A stretch of DNA of 64,000 nucleotides from Arachis hypogaea (taxonomy: Eukaryota; Streptophyta; Magnoliopsida; Fabales; Fabaceae). Positions 46,931 to 60,650 of the stretch are shown here, in pieces. The DNA lies in contig NC_092051.1 of assembly GCF_003086295.3 (NCBI RefSeq), positions 8,176,810 through 8,240,809 of the forward strand. The letters are read 5' to 3'. The notes beneath the pieces were generated by a model. That model was given only the letters and a program-made list of their open reading frames with translations, ran no database searches and had not been told where the DNA came from. The first letter of the stretch is position 1. Every line of letters starts with the position of its first letter. The translations under genes and the position numbers were made by a program.

Positions 46931-48300
46931 AATAAAAAAAACAAAAATAAAAAGAGACGGTGGTAGTGATCCAACGATAATAAAACAATGGTGATTATTA
47001 ATGATGATGGAAAATTATGTGGTAAATAAAAAATTAAAATATGAAATCAAATTATTATATTAAAATTTAAATTTAATCAATTTATTTTTTACATAATTAA
47101 TTCTAAACACAATAATTCATATCTAATTTAATTCATTTTAAATGAAATAAAAACAATTTAAAAAATGTGTTTTAAACACACTCTTATATGGATTCATTTG
47201 ACAATCGAGATTAAAGTGTTTTACTAAATATTTGATAAAGACCGATTTGTTTTTTTTTTTTTCCCACCCTCAAAAGCTATGATAATAATGAAAATTTATT
47301 ATTTTAAAAGGAAAAAGAGACGAGAAAAAATTTTCAAAAATAATTAGCCATTCCTTTTGATATTGTCATCAAGGACAATTAAATATATAGTAAATAATCA
47401 ATAGAGTCACTATAAGAAAAAATAACAAATTAATTACGAAAACAAGATATCATTTTTATTACATATATTAAAAATGATCTCCATTTCCAACATTTAAAAA
47501 AATATAGATTTAATTAATACGTCAATGCATTTATAGTTTTATCAAATTTTAAATTAAGTTTTTATTTTTTAATTAAATTTTTATACTATATTAAATTTTG
47601 TGATAAAGTTCTGATAAAAATATTAAAATTAATAGAATATTTCATTAAACAAAATAAATACGTCAAACATTTGATTGAATATTTTTTTTATTTAATAGAA
47701 TATTCTATTAATTCCAATATTTTTGTCATGGCAGAGATTTAATTACAAAATTTCATATGTTATAGAAATTCAATTAAAAAAAATAAAGACTTAACTAAAA
47801 ATTTGGTAAAATTATAAAAACCGATGGAATAATTAAATCATAAATTTATCGTTAAAGTAAATGCTGATAATTTAAGGGTTTACTTTAAAAAAAATGTGAG
47901 CGCAGTATCTCCATAATTTTTTTTTCGACACGATAAAAAGAGTTTATTTAAAAAAATAAAAAATCACATGAATAGTTGAACTTAAAAAATTAAAGGATAA
48001 AATATATTTATTATTATTGAAATTTATCAAAAGCTTTAAAAACATTCTTAAACTTTTGTTTTAATTTTGTATTAAAAAAATTTTATTTATGTCAAATATA
48101 CTACTGAGTCCTAAATTTTTTAAAAATTTAGGACTAATCTAATAAAAATGTATGATAATTATTTCTAGATTTATTTGTATTAATGATTGCTAAATTTTTT
48201 GAAAAATTAGCATCGAAAAATATATTCCGTTTGAATACCAAAACAAACAAAAGAAATATTTTATTAATATGTAAAATTAACGAGACAACGCCTATTTTCT
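46931..48300. other. AT-rich spacer
   Basis: No gene or element is recognised. A T-rich run lies near 47240-47265. Confidence 0.5.
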
Positions 48301-48870
48301 CTGCTCTCTTCATCGCATCTCTTGCTTTCAACGTATCTCTCATCTCTGCTCGGCAACAATGGCGATGGCGGCTTCGCCGACACTATTTTTGTTATTACGC
48401 AAATGGTCAATAATATCGAATTAAGTTCCCAACGTCTAACATCTTTTGTAATGATCCAAAAGAATAATCCAGATATAATAAATTATAGAGTGACAGTTGG
48501 ACAAAAGTTTTTCAAATATAAAAAACAAAAAATTCTAAAGACGCTGGATCAACAACTAAACTATTAATGCTTGCAAGGTTTTGAGTTGGATGTGGTGTCT
48601 TCTCATCTTATGTTCTTTTGTTTGATTCTTCCCAAAGTCTCTCTAGTGGTTGAAAACTTTCCACGGTTGGCCCAACACTTCGGACAACACTTGTAGCCAG
48701 CTTGTCTCATTTGGTTCAAAATCTTGCACCAAGCATACTCCTCCATAATAGCAAGATAAGAACACATTAATGGTTTCAACTGGTTCTGCAGGAGGTCAGG
48801 CCTTCTAAATTCTTTCAAATTCATATAACTTATCCAGGTTTGCATACAAAGGAAACAAATATCGACCAAG
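48300..48870. other. unrecognised possible gene scraps
   Basis: On the plus strand, 48359 opens MAMAASPTLFLLLRKWS after a CT-rich leader (48296-48350), which resembles the 5' UTR and signal start of a plant gene, but the frame ends after about 20 residues. On the minus strand 48603-48869 encodes 88 residues (ISYMNLKEFRRPDLLQNQLK ... ILNQMRQAGYK), with faint pentatricopeptide-repeat flavour. Neither has further support. Confidence 0.25.
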
Positions 48871-49194
48871 CCAAGAATTCTCTTCAGTAAAAATCAGTAA
48901 AATAAACATACAAAAAGTCAAAAGTTAACATGGGAACATAATTACAACAAATAACTTATGAAAAGATGCCCGTTACTTGGAACAAAAAAACAATTTTCTC
49001 ACAATCAGGTGCATTAACAGCTGATCAACATGACATGATTTTTCCACAGATGCAGCCATAACTACAGAGTCTAAATGAGAGAATTTGGCAGGTCACAAAT
49101 GAAATTAACAGTGGTAATGTTCGATCGACATCATGAACCAAATTCTCGTCATTACATAAAAGGGGTAATCATACTGTGAAAATTTGAGGGAGTG

Positions 49195-49632
49195 AAACTA
49201 GGGATGTCAACGGAGGAGGGCGAGAAATGCCTCCCTACTCTCCATCCTTTTTCTGCAGTGGAGAATATTACTCCCATCTCTATTTTCTGTGGGATCTCAT
49301 TCTCCATCTCCCTAATAGTTCTGACTAATTATTAATTTTCATAGAAATAGAGTTTAAAGTATCCGTCCTATATAAAAAATAGCAAAATTTTATAAAAAAA
49401 TCTAAACGATAAGATGGTGACTTCTTTCAAAATGACGCAGAGAATGAACACGATGACAGAGTTGTGAAAAGGAAAGCCATGAATACAGAGAACAACACGG
49501 TAAGGGTGATAAAACGGTGATGAATGATAATGCGGTGAGACCGGAGAGTGACAAAGAGGTGGCTGCAAAGAAATTGGATGGAGTATAGACCATATTAGGG
49601 ATCTATGAATTGAAGAATGGTTATGTAAATGA

Positions 49633-49664
<32 letters not shown>

Positions 49665-49850
49665 GCATGTGAAATGACTAAAACATATATATGAAAAATA
49701 AATTATTAAAAATAATTAAATAAATTTATGAATTTCGAAAATTAACGGAAAAGTAACGAAAATCCCTGCTCAGATCCCACACCTGCCTCGAGAGAATTTT
49801 ATCCGTTCCCATATCCGCAAACAAAATTCTCCTAAGTACCAAGAAGATTC
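49195..49850. repeat. degraded element beginning CTAGGGATGTCAACG
   Basis: The left edge resembles the ends of plant hAT-type repeats that carry G/C-rich arms. 'cagatcccacacctgcctcg' near 49771 may be the decayed opposite arm. A TA tract lies at 49637-49664. No target duplication is found. Confidence 0.35.
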
Positions 49851-49974
49851 TTCTTAAAAATAATAAAAAAATGGCATTTTTTTATTTTTAATATTGGATT
49901 AACAATGATGTTTTTTTAAATTGTGATCTACTGTGGTATTTTTTTAAAATGTGGGATGATTTAACGTACGGAGT

Positions 49975-50125
49975 ATAAATCGGACCATCCGATTTATAAG
50001 AGGTACAGAAATCGGACCGTCCGATTTTTAGGTACACAAATCGGACCGTCTAATTTCTGTACTCGGACCGTCCAATTTGTGTTAAAAAAAATTTAAACAC
50101 AAATCGAATGGTCCGATTTGTGTAC
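49975..50125. repeat. cluster of palindromic AAATCGGACCGTCCGATTT-type units
   Basis: Five units of 18-20 bp, each nearly palindromic around GGACCGTCC, are separated by 'ttaggtacac'-like or 'gtgtact'-like linkers. The same motif recurs at 59195-59410. Confidence 0.75.
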
Positions 50126-50199
50126 TTCTCATAATTTTAAAAAACACCAAAAATTATCACGTTAAGATATAACACTCATTTTACTCTCATATCTAAATT

Positions 50200-53022
50200 T
50201 TTTAGTTCAAAAATGGTTAAGGTATGAACAAAAAATTATGTACTGAGTATAGCATGGCATGACATTACCTGAAAATATTATTCAATAAAACATCAAATAT
50301 CCACCATTATTGACATATATGGGTAAGAGAAATTAATTTAATTTACTAGCACAATACTTTTGATTTATATGTTCTATTTATGGGGATGAAAATAGTTATA
50401 TCCAAATATCCAATTACCTGCAACCTAACCTAACCGTCGCCCTAATAACTGATACACCCTATCTTTACTGATGGATTTGTCTTTATCAGGTTCAAAGTAG
50501 CAGCTAGTGTCTTTATCAGCTCCTGATCTTTCGTGCTCCTGACGTCAGCTTGCGAAGAACGATGGTAAAACATATTCGGCAATAAAGAACGATTACTTGT
50601 GTGCATTTGTTTAAATATTTGTGTGCATTTGTTTAATAATTTTTGATAAATTAGTTTGAGTTACCATGTTATTAGTTTTGATTATTTATATTATTTTTTG
50701 AGTAATGTTAGGGTCAGTAACTTTTGTGATTAGTAACCATTAAATAGTCATCAATGATGATTTAATGATGTAAAATTGATGTGAGATTTCATCTAATAAC
50801 TCATTTTTTTCTGCTGATTACATGCTGGCCAATATTCAATAAAATTACTAATTCCTTAGACTTTTTCTTATTTTCTTATATTCTCGATATTTGTGTATGT
50901 ACTTGAACCAATTGAATTATAATTGGTTTGAATTAATTTGAATTTATATTTTTTTTTTTGTATATGTATCTGAATCAAATCAAACCAATTAAAAATAGAT
51001 TGATTCGATTTAGATAATTGTGTGAAGGCCGTAGTTAGAGACTGTGATTCACAATATGAGAAGACTGAGATTAAGTAGTATGGTTAAAGTTGTATTTATA
51101 TCTCATTAAATAAAACATGAATTTTATATAAATAAAAGTGTTATTATTAAAAGTTGATAAATTTGATTGAATGGTTAAGAATTTTTTGTACATGCTGAAA
51201 GTCTTTAGTTCAATTTCTATATATAATATTTTTAAATATATACATACATAACCGGAATGTGAGTAGAGTTGAGGCTCACTCAGTAAATCAGGTTGGTAAT
51301 TCTATCTGATCGAGTAAAGTCTATACTGTCAGACCTACCAACACGACAACACTTCAATTATGTTACATGTCAATCTAATTCAAAATACGAAAAAAAAAAA
51401 TTTTATTATTTTTGGCTAATTTATTATATTATTTATATTATATTATAGAATTTTATTAATTTGTGTTTTAAGGACATAGATTAAATATATCATAAAAATT
51501 ATTTTATAAAAGTTATTATAAAATTTATTTTTTTTATATTTTTAATGGATTGAATATATCAAAAACATTAAAAAGTTTTTATTTTTATATTTTTAATATA
51601 TGTTCTTAAGACACAAGTTAGTTGAATTTTATATATTATAAAAATTAAGTTTTTATACTTAAGGATAGAATTGAAATGATATATTTTTAAAAGTATTTTT
51701 TAATTTATTTTTTTAATTTATTAAGTACAATTTATTATGATTAACTAATTAATTTGATTAAATATTTAAATATTACACTAATTAATTTAATTAATTCATA
51801 AATATCAAATTGAATTTCAATCATTTAATTATGAATTGACATATATAGCTTCTTCTTGCAAAATATTTTTTTATTTTATTTTGTTTTATTGATTAAACTA
51901 AATTAATCAATCGTAAATAATCTATTATTATATTAATTATTTGATTTTAGATAGAATTAATAACATGTCATGTGTAACAATTTTTTTTTCCAATTCATTT
52001 AGCTTAACATAGTGAACCTAATTATATTAATATGCTAACGTTAATCTAAGTCATTAATAAATTTTGTTTTCCATAAAAATAATAATGTTTCACGTTAACT
52101 TTAAAATTTCACGATTACTATATTAAACTTAATTTATCATTGTGATTTGATTTTTCAATTATGCTATACGATTAATATTCAAATGAATAAACGTGAATTT
52201 TTTTTTTCTTATAAATTACATTAAATACATGTTTTTTATTTGCTTATATATAATTTATGGTCTTATTTATTATTTAACACTTCTCGTATCTTTCATTTTT
52301 TTTAGATGATTCTTTTGTTTTCTTTTTTTACTCTTTAGAATGCTCAAATAATATTGTGTTTTATTTTTTCATCTATTTTTCTATATTTTATAATTTTTTT
52401 TTATTTTCTAACATTATTCTTTAAGACTAAATGATTTTATTTTATTCTTTTCAATTATTTTTTGATATTTTGCTCCAACAAAAAAAAATCAAGATCCTTT
52501 AAAATAAAAAAGGATTCTATTTGTATAAAGTTATTTGAAGTATTTAATTCAATTTTTTATATTAATTTTAATTTTTTATTCATTGTACTAAACTATATTT
52601 AATACTTTTATTTTGTAGACTTTATAGTTCCTTTCTATTAAAAGATAATAATAATATTTTTTCATTTATATTTTGCATTTTAAATTTTATTTTATATTTT
52701 TGTTTTTCTTCATACAATTTATAAAATATTTATTTTTATCCTACTATATATAAAAATTTCATTTCTTTTTGTCTAAAATAAATTTTGAAGATGCTATTAT
52801 GATTAAAATTTATTTATTTTTATTCTTCATTCTTCATAATATTAACTATATTTATATAGGTTAAAAATACTTGGTGATATAAAGAAAAAGTTTATGTGAT
52901 ATAATATAAATTTTCTAACAATAAAAATAGATATATATCTTTTAGGGTTTTGAATATTGTAGTATTTCAATTTATTCATACTAGAGAGGCAAATTTTACA
53001 TTAGAGACAAATAAGAAGTGAA
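50200..53022. other. AT-rich spacer downstream of ABCG gene B
   Basis: No gene is seen. About 51400-52900 is extremely A/T-rich with long T runs. The 3' UTR of the minus-strand ABCG gene B should lie in the last ~150 bases. Confidence 0.5.
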
Positions 53023-56000
53023 CTAGGATATTATTGGAGAGGTAAATCCATGTTGAGATGAGAAAGGATATAGGGAATGGTGTCTCTTGGTAGCAATATA
53101 TTTGTGATTGAAATTGAGATTGAGATTGAGTTTGAGTTTGAGGGAGGATCTTGTGAGTAAAATGGTGTGAAATAGTGATGAAGCTCTCTCCCTATGCTTA
53201 AGAACCAAGAAAAACATCAATCTGTATGATATTAACAAGCAAACTAAGGCTCCTATGTCCCACCATTTTGAATAATCTGTTCTTATTCCAAACATTTCTT
53301 CAAGTATCACTTCACCCTTTATCTTTCTGTCTCCTGGCATCATTCCTTCAAATTCAAGTCCAATCAGGTCATTCTTGTATTGCCCCTGCTCATCAGTTTC
53401 ACAAACATATGTAGTTATGTATTAGCATCCTCTCAAACATTCTTATATAAGTGTTCCTCAACTTGAATATCCTTGACTCTTGATTATGTTAAAATATTGT
53501 TTCTGTTATATATATAATCATTCGTGTATCAGAACTTTTATGACTTAAAAGTCTAGAATTCGACAGATTAAAGGTAGAATGTCAATATAAGACAAAACGG
53601 ATTCATGCTTCAAGTTCAGAAAAAGACTCCTGCCTGATGAGGCATACTAGTACCTGTATTGACCAAGCGATATAACTGATGTAGGACATGGGATAGCGCC
53701 AGAAGAATTTCGGAATGTCAATCATTCTTCGAAATGCATTTGATGGCATCATCATCAGTATCTATATACATATAAGAGCATAGTTTGAGTAACATAATTA
53801 ACTAGATCTTGAAAGAGATGAGAATTTGGTTGCTTACAGTTATAGCAGCTGATGTTCCAATAGCAAGGAGCTGGTTGGAAACAAGAGCAGCAACTAAAAG
53901 CATGCACCCTTCTGTGACAGAAATGCTGCAGAAGAGGTTTATGCAAAAGTAGCAGTAATGAGAGAATCCAGGGTGAAAATTCACCATGTGGTAAAGTGTT
54001 GTTCCTGAAGTAAGGGAAATGAAAACAACAAAAGGAAGTGACGAGATGAAACTCGAAAGAACATAAACTGCCTCTCCATAATGCCTTCCGAATCTTTCGC
54101 GCTCGAAGACCTGTTATTCGATCAGTTAACTCGCCGTTTGATGTAGGAAGATACAATACAAATGTCTATTTGATTTGTGTTTTGTACCTTTAAGTCCTCA
54201 AGGAAGAAGGGTAAGCCACCAATGCACAGAAAGATCATGAAGCCATAGATGAATCCATCAATCTTGCTTCTTGATAAGATTGCACTATTACTAGTTCCTA
54301 CATTTAGATAAAGAAAACCAGCACACACTGATACTAACATGTAGAACAGAATCCTTAACCAATAGTAACCAATGTCTCTGGTCATGTTAAGGAATGATCT
54401 ATGAGTCAATGTGCATAGCTGCTTCAGTGTTCTAGTATCATATGCCCTCTCTATTGGAGGTTCTTTCTGCAATCAGAAGAAATTTATTTAATTATTTCAA
54501 GAAAAAATAGAACCAATTTAGAAAGGACAAAGGAGTTATGGCTTACTCTTAGTTTGATTTCTCTGATCTTTTCCCTTGCATTTGCTAACTGCCTAGAATT
54601 CTTGAAACAGTTTATAAGTTTCCATTTAATCTCCTCTGTTGTCATATTCATTAGAGAATTCCATGATGATGGTGCTTCCTAAACACATAATGATAATACT
54701 AATAATGAATAGAAGAAAATATTGATACATAGATGAAATTCATGTGACTATTGACTAACATTATTGGCATTCTTGGACTGTATCAAAGTTAGAACACTAT
54801 CGAATTCGGGGCTGATGCAACGAAGGAAGTGCTCAGGAGGGTTCTTTCTTGTTGGACAAGGAAACCCTGCATCTTCAAAGAACTGAATTGGAAGAACAGA
54901 ATTTAGTGAAGTTTCTCAAATCAAATACTTGTTAAGTTGTAAGTAACTTACAAGAACTTTATTTAGTACCTTAACAGCTTTAGTCCTTTCTCCAAAATAC
55001 ACAGTTTCGCCTCCTGCGAGGATCACCATGTCATCAAAGAGGTTGAAAACTTCACTGCTAAGTTGGTGAATGGAGCAAATAACAATTCTGCCATCATGTG
55101 CAATGCTTCTGAGAGATGAAATGACAAAGAAAGCAGCAGCACTATCCAATCCACTGGTAGGTTCATCAAGCAAAAGTATATGAGGCTGAGTTAAGATTTC
55201 AATGCCAATGCTGAGTCTTCTCTTCTCTCCTTTACTTATTCCTCTTGAATGCCAATTCCCAAGCCTGCTCTCTGCACAATCTTGAAGACCCATTTCGTCG
55301 AGCGTCTTAGCTACAACCTTGTCAATCTCATCACTGGCCATGTTTGCAGCAAGTCTCAGATAAGCAGCATATGTGAGTGTTTCCCTCACAGTTAGTGTTC
55401 CTAAGAAATGGTCTTCTTGTGTTACATAAGACTGCAACAATTTACAATACAAATTCAATTTGGTTAAGTTTGAATCATAAGAAACTAATAATATGTATGT
55501 TCCTTGCATTGTAAGTAATGATATATAATAAACTAAACTAATAACACAATTGCACTGAAAGAACATTACTAAAACTGGGTTTCAAGATTCATAATTGTAA
55601 ATAGAAACTTACAAGATCTCTAGAGGATGTGGTTCTCTTAGTGCCATTCAGTAGCACATTTCCAGTAATGCTGACATTGCTTGCAAGTCTTCCTGTTGTG
55701 TTTGAAAGTTAATTGGAAGCAAACAAACAATATTAATTTTCACTAAAATCATGAAAGAGATGTGGACTCAGGGAGCTTGTCAAACCGTATTTTACATCTA
55801 TAAACTAAGAAAGTATAATATTGTCAAAATATAAGAGAAAATTTGTGTACACTTTGTGAAAAAAAGATAAAAAAATGGACTAAGGAGGGAATGGTTTTAT
55901 ACTTTTATGAATATGGAGTTTGTATTTTAATATTGCTAATAGATCTCAAGAGATCAAAGATGTGTGACATATTCAAATTTTAGGTTTTATAGAGTTTAAT

Positions 56001-57531
56001 TTTTAAGAATTTTAATTTTTATGAAAACTGACGTAAACAGGACAGTTATCCAATAAAATTCATGAATTAATATGGCAATAAATTTAAAAATTAATTGCTT
56101 TTGTTGATATAACAATTTACAATTAAAATGGGTCAAGTCTTCGGTCCAGACTGTTTACCTGTTTAAATAAAATTTTTTCTCTAAAATTATACTCGTTTAA
56201 ATTTTAAAATAAACGGAATGAGTTCAATCAATCTGAAAAAAATTGCAGGTTAAACAAATTAGCCCGTAGTATTTATAATTTTTTGTATTTTTTAAAAAAT
56301 ATTACTTTTTTCAATACTTTCCTTTTTTAGATTTGAAAACTTGATCCACCAACTAAAAATTAATTTGTTTACTATTTTTGTTATAAAATTGATCTTTTTC
56401 TGTCATAAAATATTTTTGAGTCTAAAAATGAAATCTTTATCCAAAAATAAATGAATGGGCTGAGATTTTGGAAAATTTTTCTTTTAATTTTGGCCAGTAG
56501 TATAAATGAATGGGTTAACCTATTTGACAATATTTGAATAATCTTTTACTTATTGTATTAAAAAAACGAAAAAAAAAAACCTTTTTAAGAAAATTAAATT
56601 CTTAATAATATTTTAGTCGTTAGTCTTTAAAATTATTTATATACTCTTGTAAAATTTAAAATATTTAGATCAAGTTGCTTAATTTTGATTTTTCTAATAC
56701 GTATATCAATTATATTAGTAATTTTTCTTCAATTATTATTAAAAATGATCCGATTTAACAAAGTCGTAGATATCAAAATTGTCTTTTTTTTTTAAAGTGA
56801 GACCATAGGTGATAAAATACACATAGAATACAGGTTATGATCCATTTTTTGGCTTATGGACAGTTAGACACAAATAATGAAGTAACAATCGGTAAACCCA
56901 TGAAATGAGTAGATCCATTTTTATAGAAAGAAAAACAAATCAAAGAAATAAGAAAAAACAAAACAAAGGGCAGCCATTTTATAATATGACATGATGAAGT
57001 GTTTTGGTGTCCCAATTATGCTTAGAAAATTATCAGACAAAGTAAATTATACATTAATTATTGGATACTTTCACACGTCAATAATCATCATAATGTATCT
57101 AGATTTTTTATAGGAAATTGGTAGCAAGGTAAATGATGGTAAGATGCCAAACCACATGAAGAAATAACAAATTAAATAATGATTAAGAAATCATGTTATG
57201 TAAATTAAAGCATGAATTAATTAACACATTAATGATGCAATTAATTAATTAAAGTGAGCATACCAGCAAGAGCATCAAGGAAGGTGGATTTGCCAGCACC
57301 AGAAGGACCAATTAGAGCCATGATTCTGTTTGGTTCAGCATATCCACTTATTCCATTCAACACTTTCTTCCTTCTTTCACTATTATTACTGCTCTTGCCG
57401 CTGTTAATAACCACTGTCAATTCTTCCCAAACCAAGCACACTTCCCTCCTAATAACAACATTATTATTTTCATTCTCCATCACTTCTGCATGCAACTCCA
57501 TTGCTGGGGAATCCACCATAGAAATACACAT
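53023..57531 (-). CDS. ABCG (WBC) half-size transporter, gene B, 9 exons
   Basis: Tandem paralogue of gene A. Exons from 5' to 3': 57264-57531, 55613-55692, 54970-55431, 54760-54882, 54547-54678, 54188-54466, 53838-54110, 53654-53761 and 53023-53385, all GT-AG, giving 695 residues. Exons 2, 3, 5, 6, 7 and 8 have exactly the lengths of gene A (80, 462, 132, 279, 273, 108). Walker [10 protein letters not shown], signature [14 protein letters not shown], Walker [14 protein letters not shown] and [11 protein letters not shown] are intact, and the membrane domain ends in [22 protein letters not shown]. After that point gene A stops within ten codons, while gene B runs on about 44 residues of Leu/Asn/His-rich sequence to TAG at 53023-53025. 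The start [14 protein letters not shown] has alternative Mets at residues 5 and 11. An export role for lipidic cargo is inferred from the clade. Confidence 0.94.
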
Positions 57532-59190
57532 ATACGTGAAATAGTGTGTGTATGTAACAATCGAAGTGACATTTGTATAATCTATATAACTTAGCTATTG
57601 CATGCTTCATTATGGCACCGTATGGGCACGATTCTCATTGCTTGAAAAGTCAACCCGCCTTTTCAAAAATAAAAATAATAAAAATATTTAATAATAAAAA
57701 ATATTAAATAAAATAAATTTTAATTTTTTTGGTCTTTTTAACATTATCAATAAAATAAAAATTTAGCTAATTAATATGTGCTTTTAGGATACGCACATGA
57801 TAAATTTACTATTAATAGAAAAAATTTTTTATTTAATAGATATAAAATAAATACTTTAAAAACTTAAGTTTTTTATATTTTTAATAAAAAATTTAATTTA
57901 TAATCTTAATCTATACCCTTAAAACATATGATAAATAAACCTATAAAATAAATACAGTTAGTTTGGTTTGTGATACACTAAAGTCAAGGTAGAAAATAGA
58001 AATCACATTTTGCCAACTTCAAATTTTTTTAGCATAATGAGAGATTATTTTCTATGAACAATCTTAATTACTCCGACCTTAAAAGTTTTAAAGAAAATAA
58101 TCGAATATAATTAAAGTTATTGTTCAATTAAAGCATGTAAACCAGTAGTGATTTACTGATCTTATGAACCTATATATGAAATTTAAATTGAATGATGATA
58201 TAAAATACAAAAGGAAATAAAAAATCCATATTCAAAAACAACATTTGTACAATAACCCAGACAACAATGTATAATGTATCATTATATATTTAACATTTGA
58301 TACTTTGATTTGATTGAATGCTAAGTTATACCACTATTCACTTTAAAAGAGTGGTAGAGACTAGTAATTTTTATAATTTATAACCATCAAATAATTATTA
58401 ATAATATTTTTAATGATATAAGATTTTATTTAATAATATAAAATTATTTTTTTTACTAATTACATATTAATCAGAATTTAATAAAATTATTAATTTTTAA
58501 ATTTTTTTATTCATTTTATTTGGTGATATAGCAATTAATGAATTAAATAATAAGTGAGAAGGAACCAGTCTCTATAAACCATACAATTTATGATGGTATG
58601 AATGAACTCCACGTGACCAAGTTCACACACAAAGCTATATGTGTCATCAGATTCTGAATTTTTCTGATTCATTCCAATCTATCACAGATCACAGATAGAT
58701 ATACATTGATATGATGCATTATTTTCAAGTGGCTGTGTTTTTCCAAGTCCGGCAAATATTAAAGTAATTGGAAAAAGGGTCTCTTTCATTTGATAAAGTG
58801 ATATTTAAATATTTGTAGATATGGCAACCGCCACAACAGTAGTAGGAGTAGTACACTCGAGTTCCACTTTGGATATGTATGTAGGTATGGTTGCATTGTG
58901 TCACACAATCTCATAATATTCTTTTGCAGAGTTAGACCGTCAATGGAAATCATTACATACATTGCATTGCATTGCACCTCTCTCTTGTATGTTATGAGAG
59001 TTAAAGCCACCGGTTTTTTTAGTCACTTCATTCATTTCTCTAATGTGAAGAAATTATTATTTTAATATTTAATAAAACATTATTTATCCGCTAAAAATTA
59101 CGCTTTTTATTTTTGTTATGGAGGCGGGATTGGGGTAGGACGGGGTTATGGAACGTGTGTGAGCATTACCAGATTGTGGTGTCAGCTAAC
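57532..59190. other. ABCG gene B promoter and spacer
   Basis: Sequence upstream of the start holds TATATAGATTAT on the minus strand near 57578-57590, a possible TATA box. The rest is AT-rich; the 74-residue ORF at 58786-59010 has no recognisable features. Confidence 0.4.
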
Positions 59191-59480
59191 AACAAATCGG
59201 ATGGTCCGAAAAGCATTGAACAAATCGAACCATTCGCATTGTATTTCAATTCAAAAATATTTTATAATAATTAAATCGGACCATCCGATTTGATTTTCGT
59301 ATAATTAAAAAAAAAAATAAAACATAGGCGGTCCGATTTGCTGCCTCAAAAATTTAAATTTTTTCTCCTTACAAATCGGACCGTAAATAATTCGGACTAT
59401 CCGAATTGTATCTTACAAGAGCAGAAAAGAACTGCCCTACATTATGGTGTAATATCACCCTTCCCCATAACGTAGCATAA
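59125..59480. repeat. second cluster of AAATCGGACCATCCGATTT-type palindromes
   Basis: Units occur near 59195, 59274, 59329, 59375 and 59390. They lie between roughly inverted flanks (ggggttatggaacgtg at 59142 and 'cccataacgtagcataacac' at 59464), which suggests a small TIR element about 340 bp long. Confidence 0.6.
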
Positions 59481-60650
59481 CACGCTTAAAAATTCCATAA
59501 CTAAATTAATCAGCCTAAAAATTACCTACTAAAATAGTCATCATATAATTAAAATTAATTGGTAGAATAGCTTACTCGTTTACTTATGTATTTGTGCATA
59601 AATTATATATTTAATTTATTTTTAAAATATATTTTATATTTTAATATATATTTTATATACTTAACTGAGTAGTTATTAGATTAGATAAATTATTATCCTA
59701 TTACCACTTAATAATTAAACCATAAATATAAGGCTGTATATCCCAAAATATTAGAGTCTAAAATGAAGTAAAAAATTTGACACGCCAGAAAAAGGAAGAC
59801 ACACATTCTTACATTGAAATTAAATGGTGAGAGATTTTATTTTATAGAGAAACTAGATGAGTCCACAAACAACGAAGCTGTTATTCCACATGGTATAATA
59901 ATTTTTTATTTTATCAAAGAAAGGTAGTAGATTTGGATGAAATTCAAGAGATGTAAATTAGGATAGTTATTTTCGGTTATTTGGTATATAAAGTGAGCTT
60001 TTAACTTGAAACTATGAATTTGGAATTAGATACATTATTTGGCAAAAGTGTATTGAAATTTGAACAGTGGCTTATATATATATATAAAAGGAGAGGGTGT
60101 TGTTTGGTGTTAGCAAAAGAAAGATGTTAATAGAGGGTGTTAAGTGGAGATAAATTCTTCTTTATTTTTTAATTGTTCTTTCTTTGTATGTTTTTGTAAT
60201 TTTCTAGACCTTGCTTTGTTGTTGATACAGGATTCTTTGTGTTTGGCTTTGATTGATTATTTATCCTTAATGACAATGGCGAAGGAGATTTTTAATTAAT
60301 TAAAAATCAGTCTCTTTATCTTCCTCCCCTTCTTGGGTCGAAGTTGTAACTCAATAATAAAAAAAATGTTGCCAACTAGTCTACTACTCCAAACGAAAAT
60401 GTAATTAGGTATTTTCATTTACAATAATATTTCATATCTTCAAATAATTATTTTAAAAGATTAGTTTAATTATAATAGTTATTAAACGAATAAAATGTTG
60501 ATAGACATAAAAGTACAAATCTTAATTATAATCTTGTTAATCAAACTGAAAGGAAATTCAACCTCCAACTATATATTGCAGAAAATCTTAGAATTATAGA
60601 TTATCAAAACATATGGTACAAATGGGGAGAAAGGGAAGGTGGTGGATCTT
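59481..60650. other. spacer downstream of the GTPase gene
   Basis: No gene is seen. The 3' UTR of the minus-strand GTPase gene should lie within the last ~200 bases. Confidence 0.5.
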
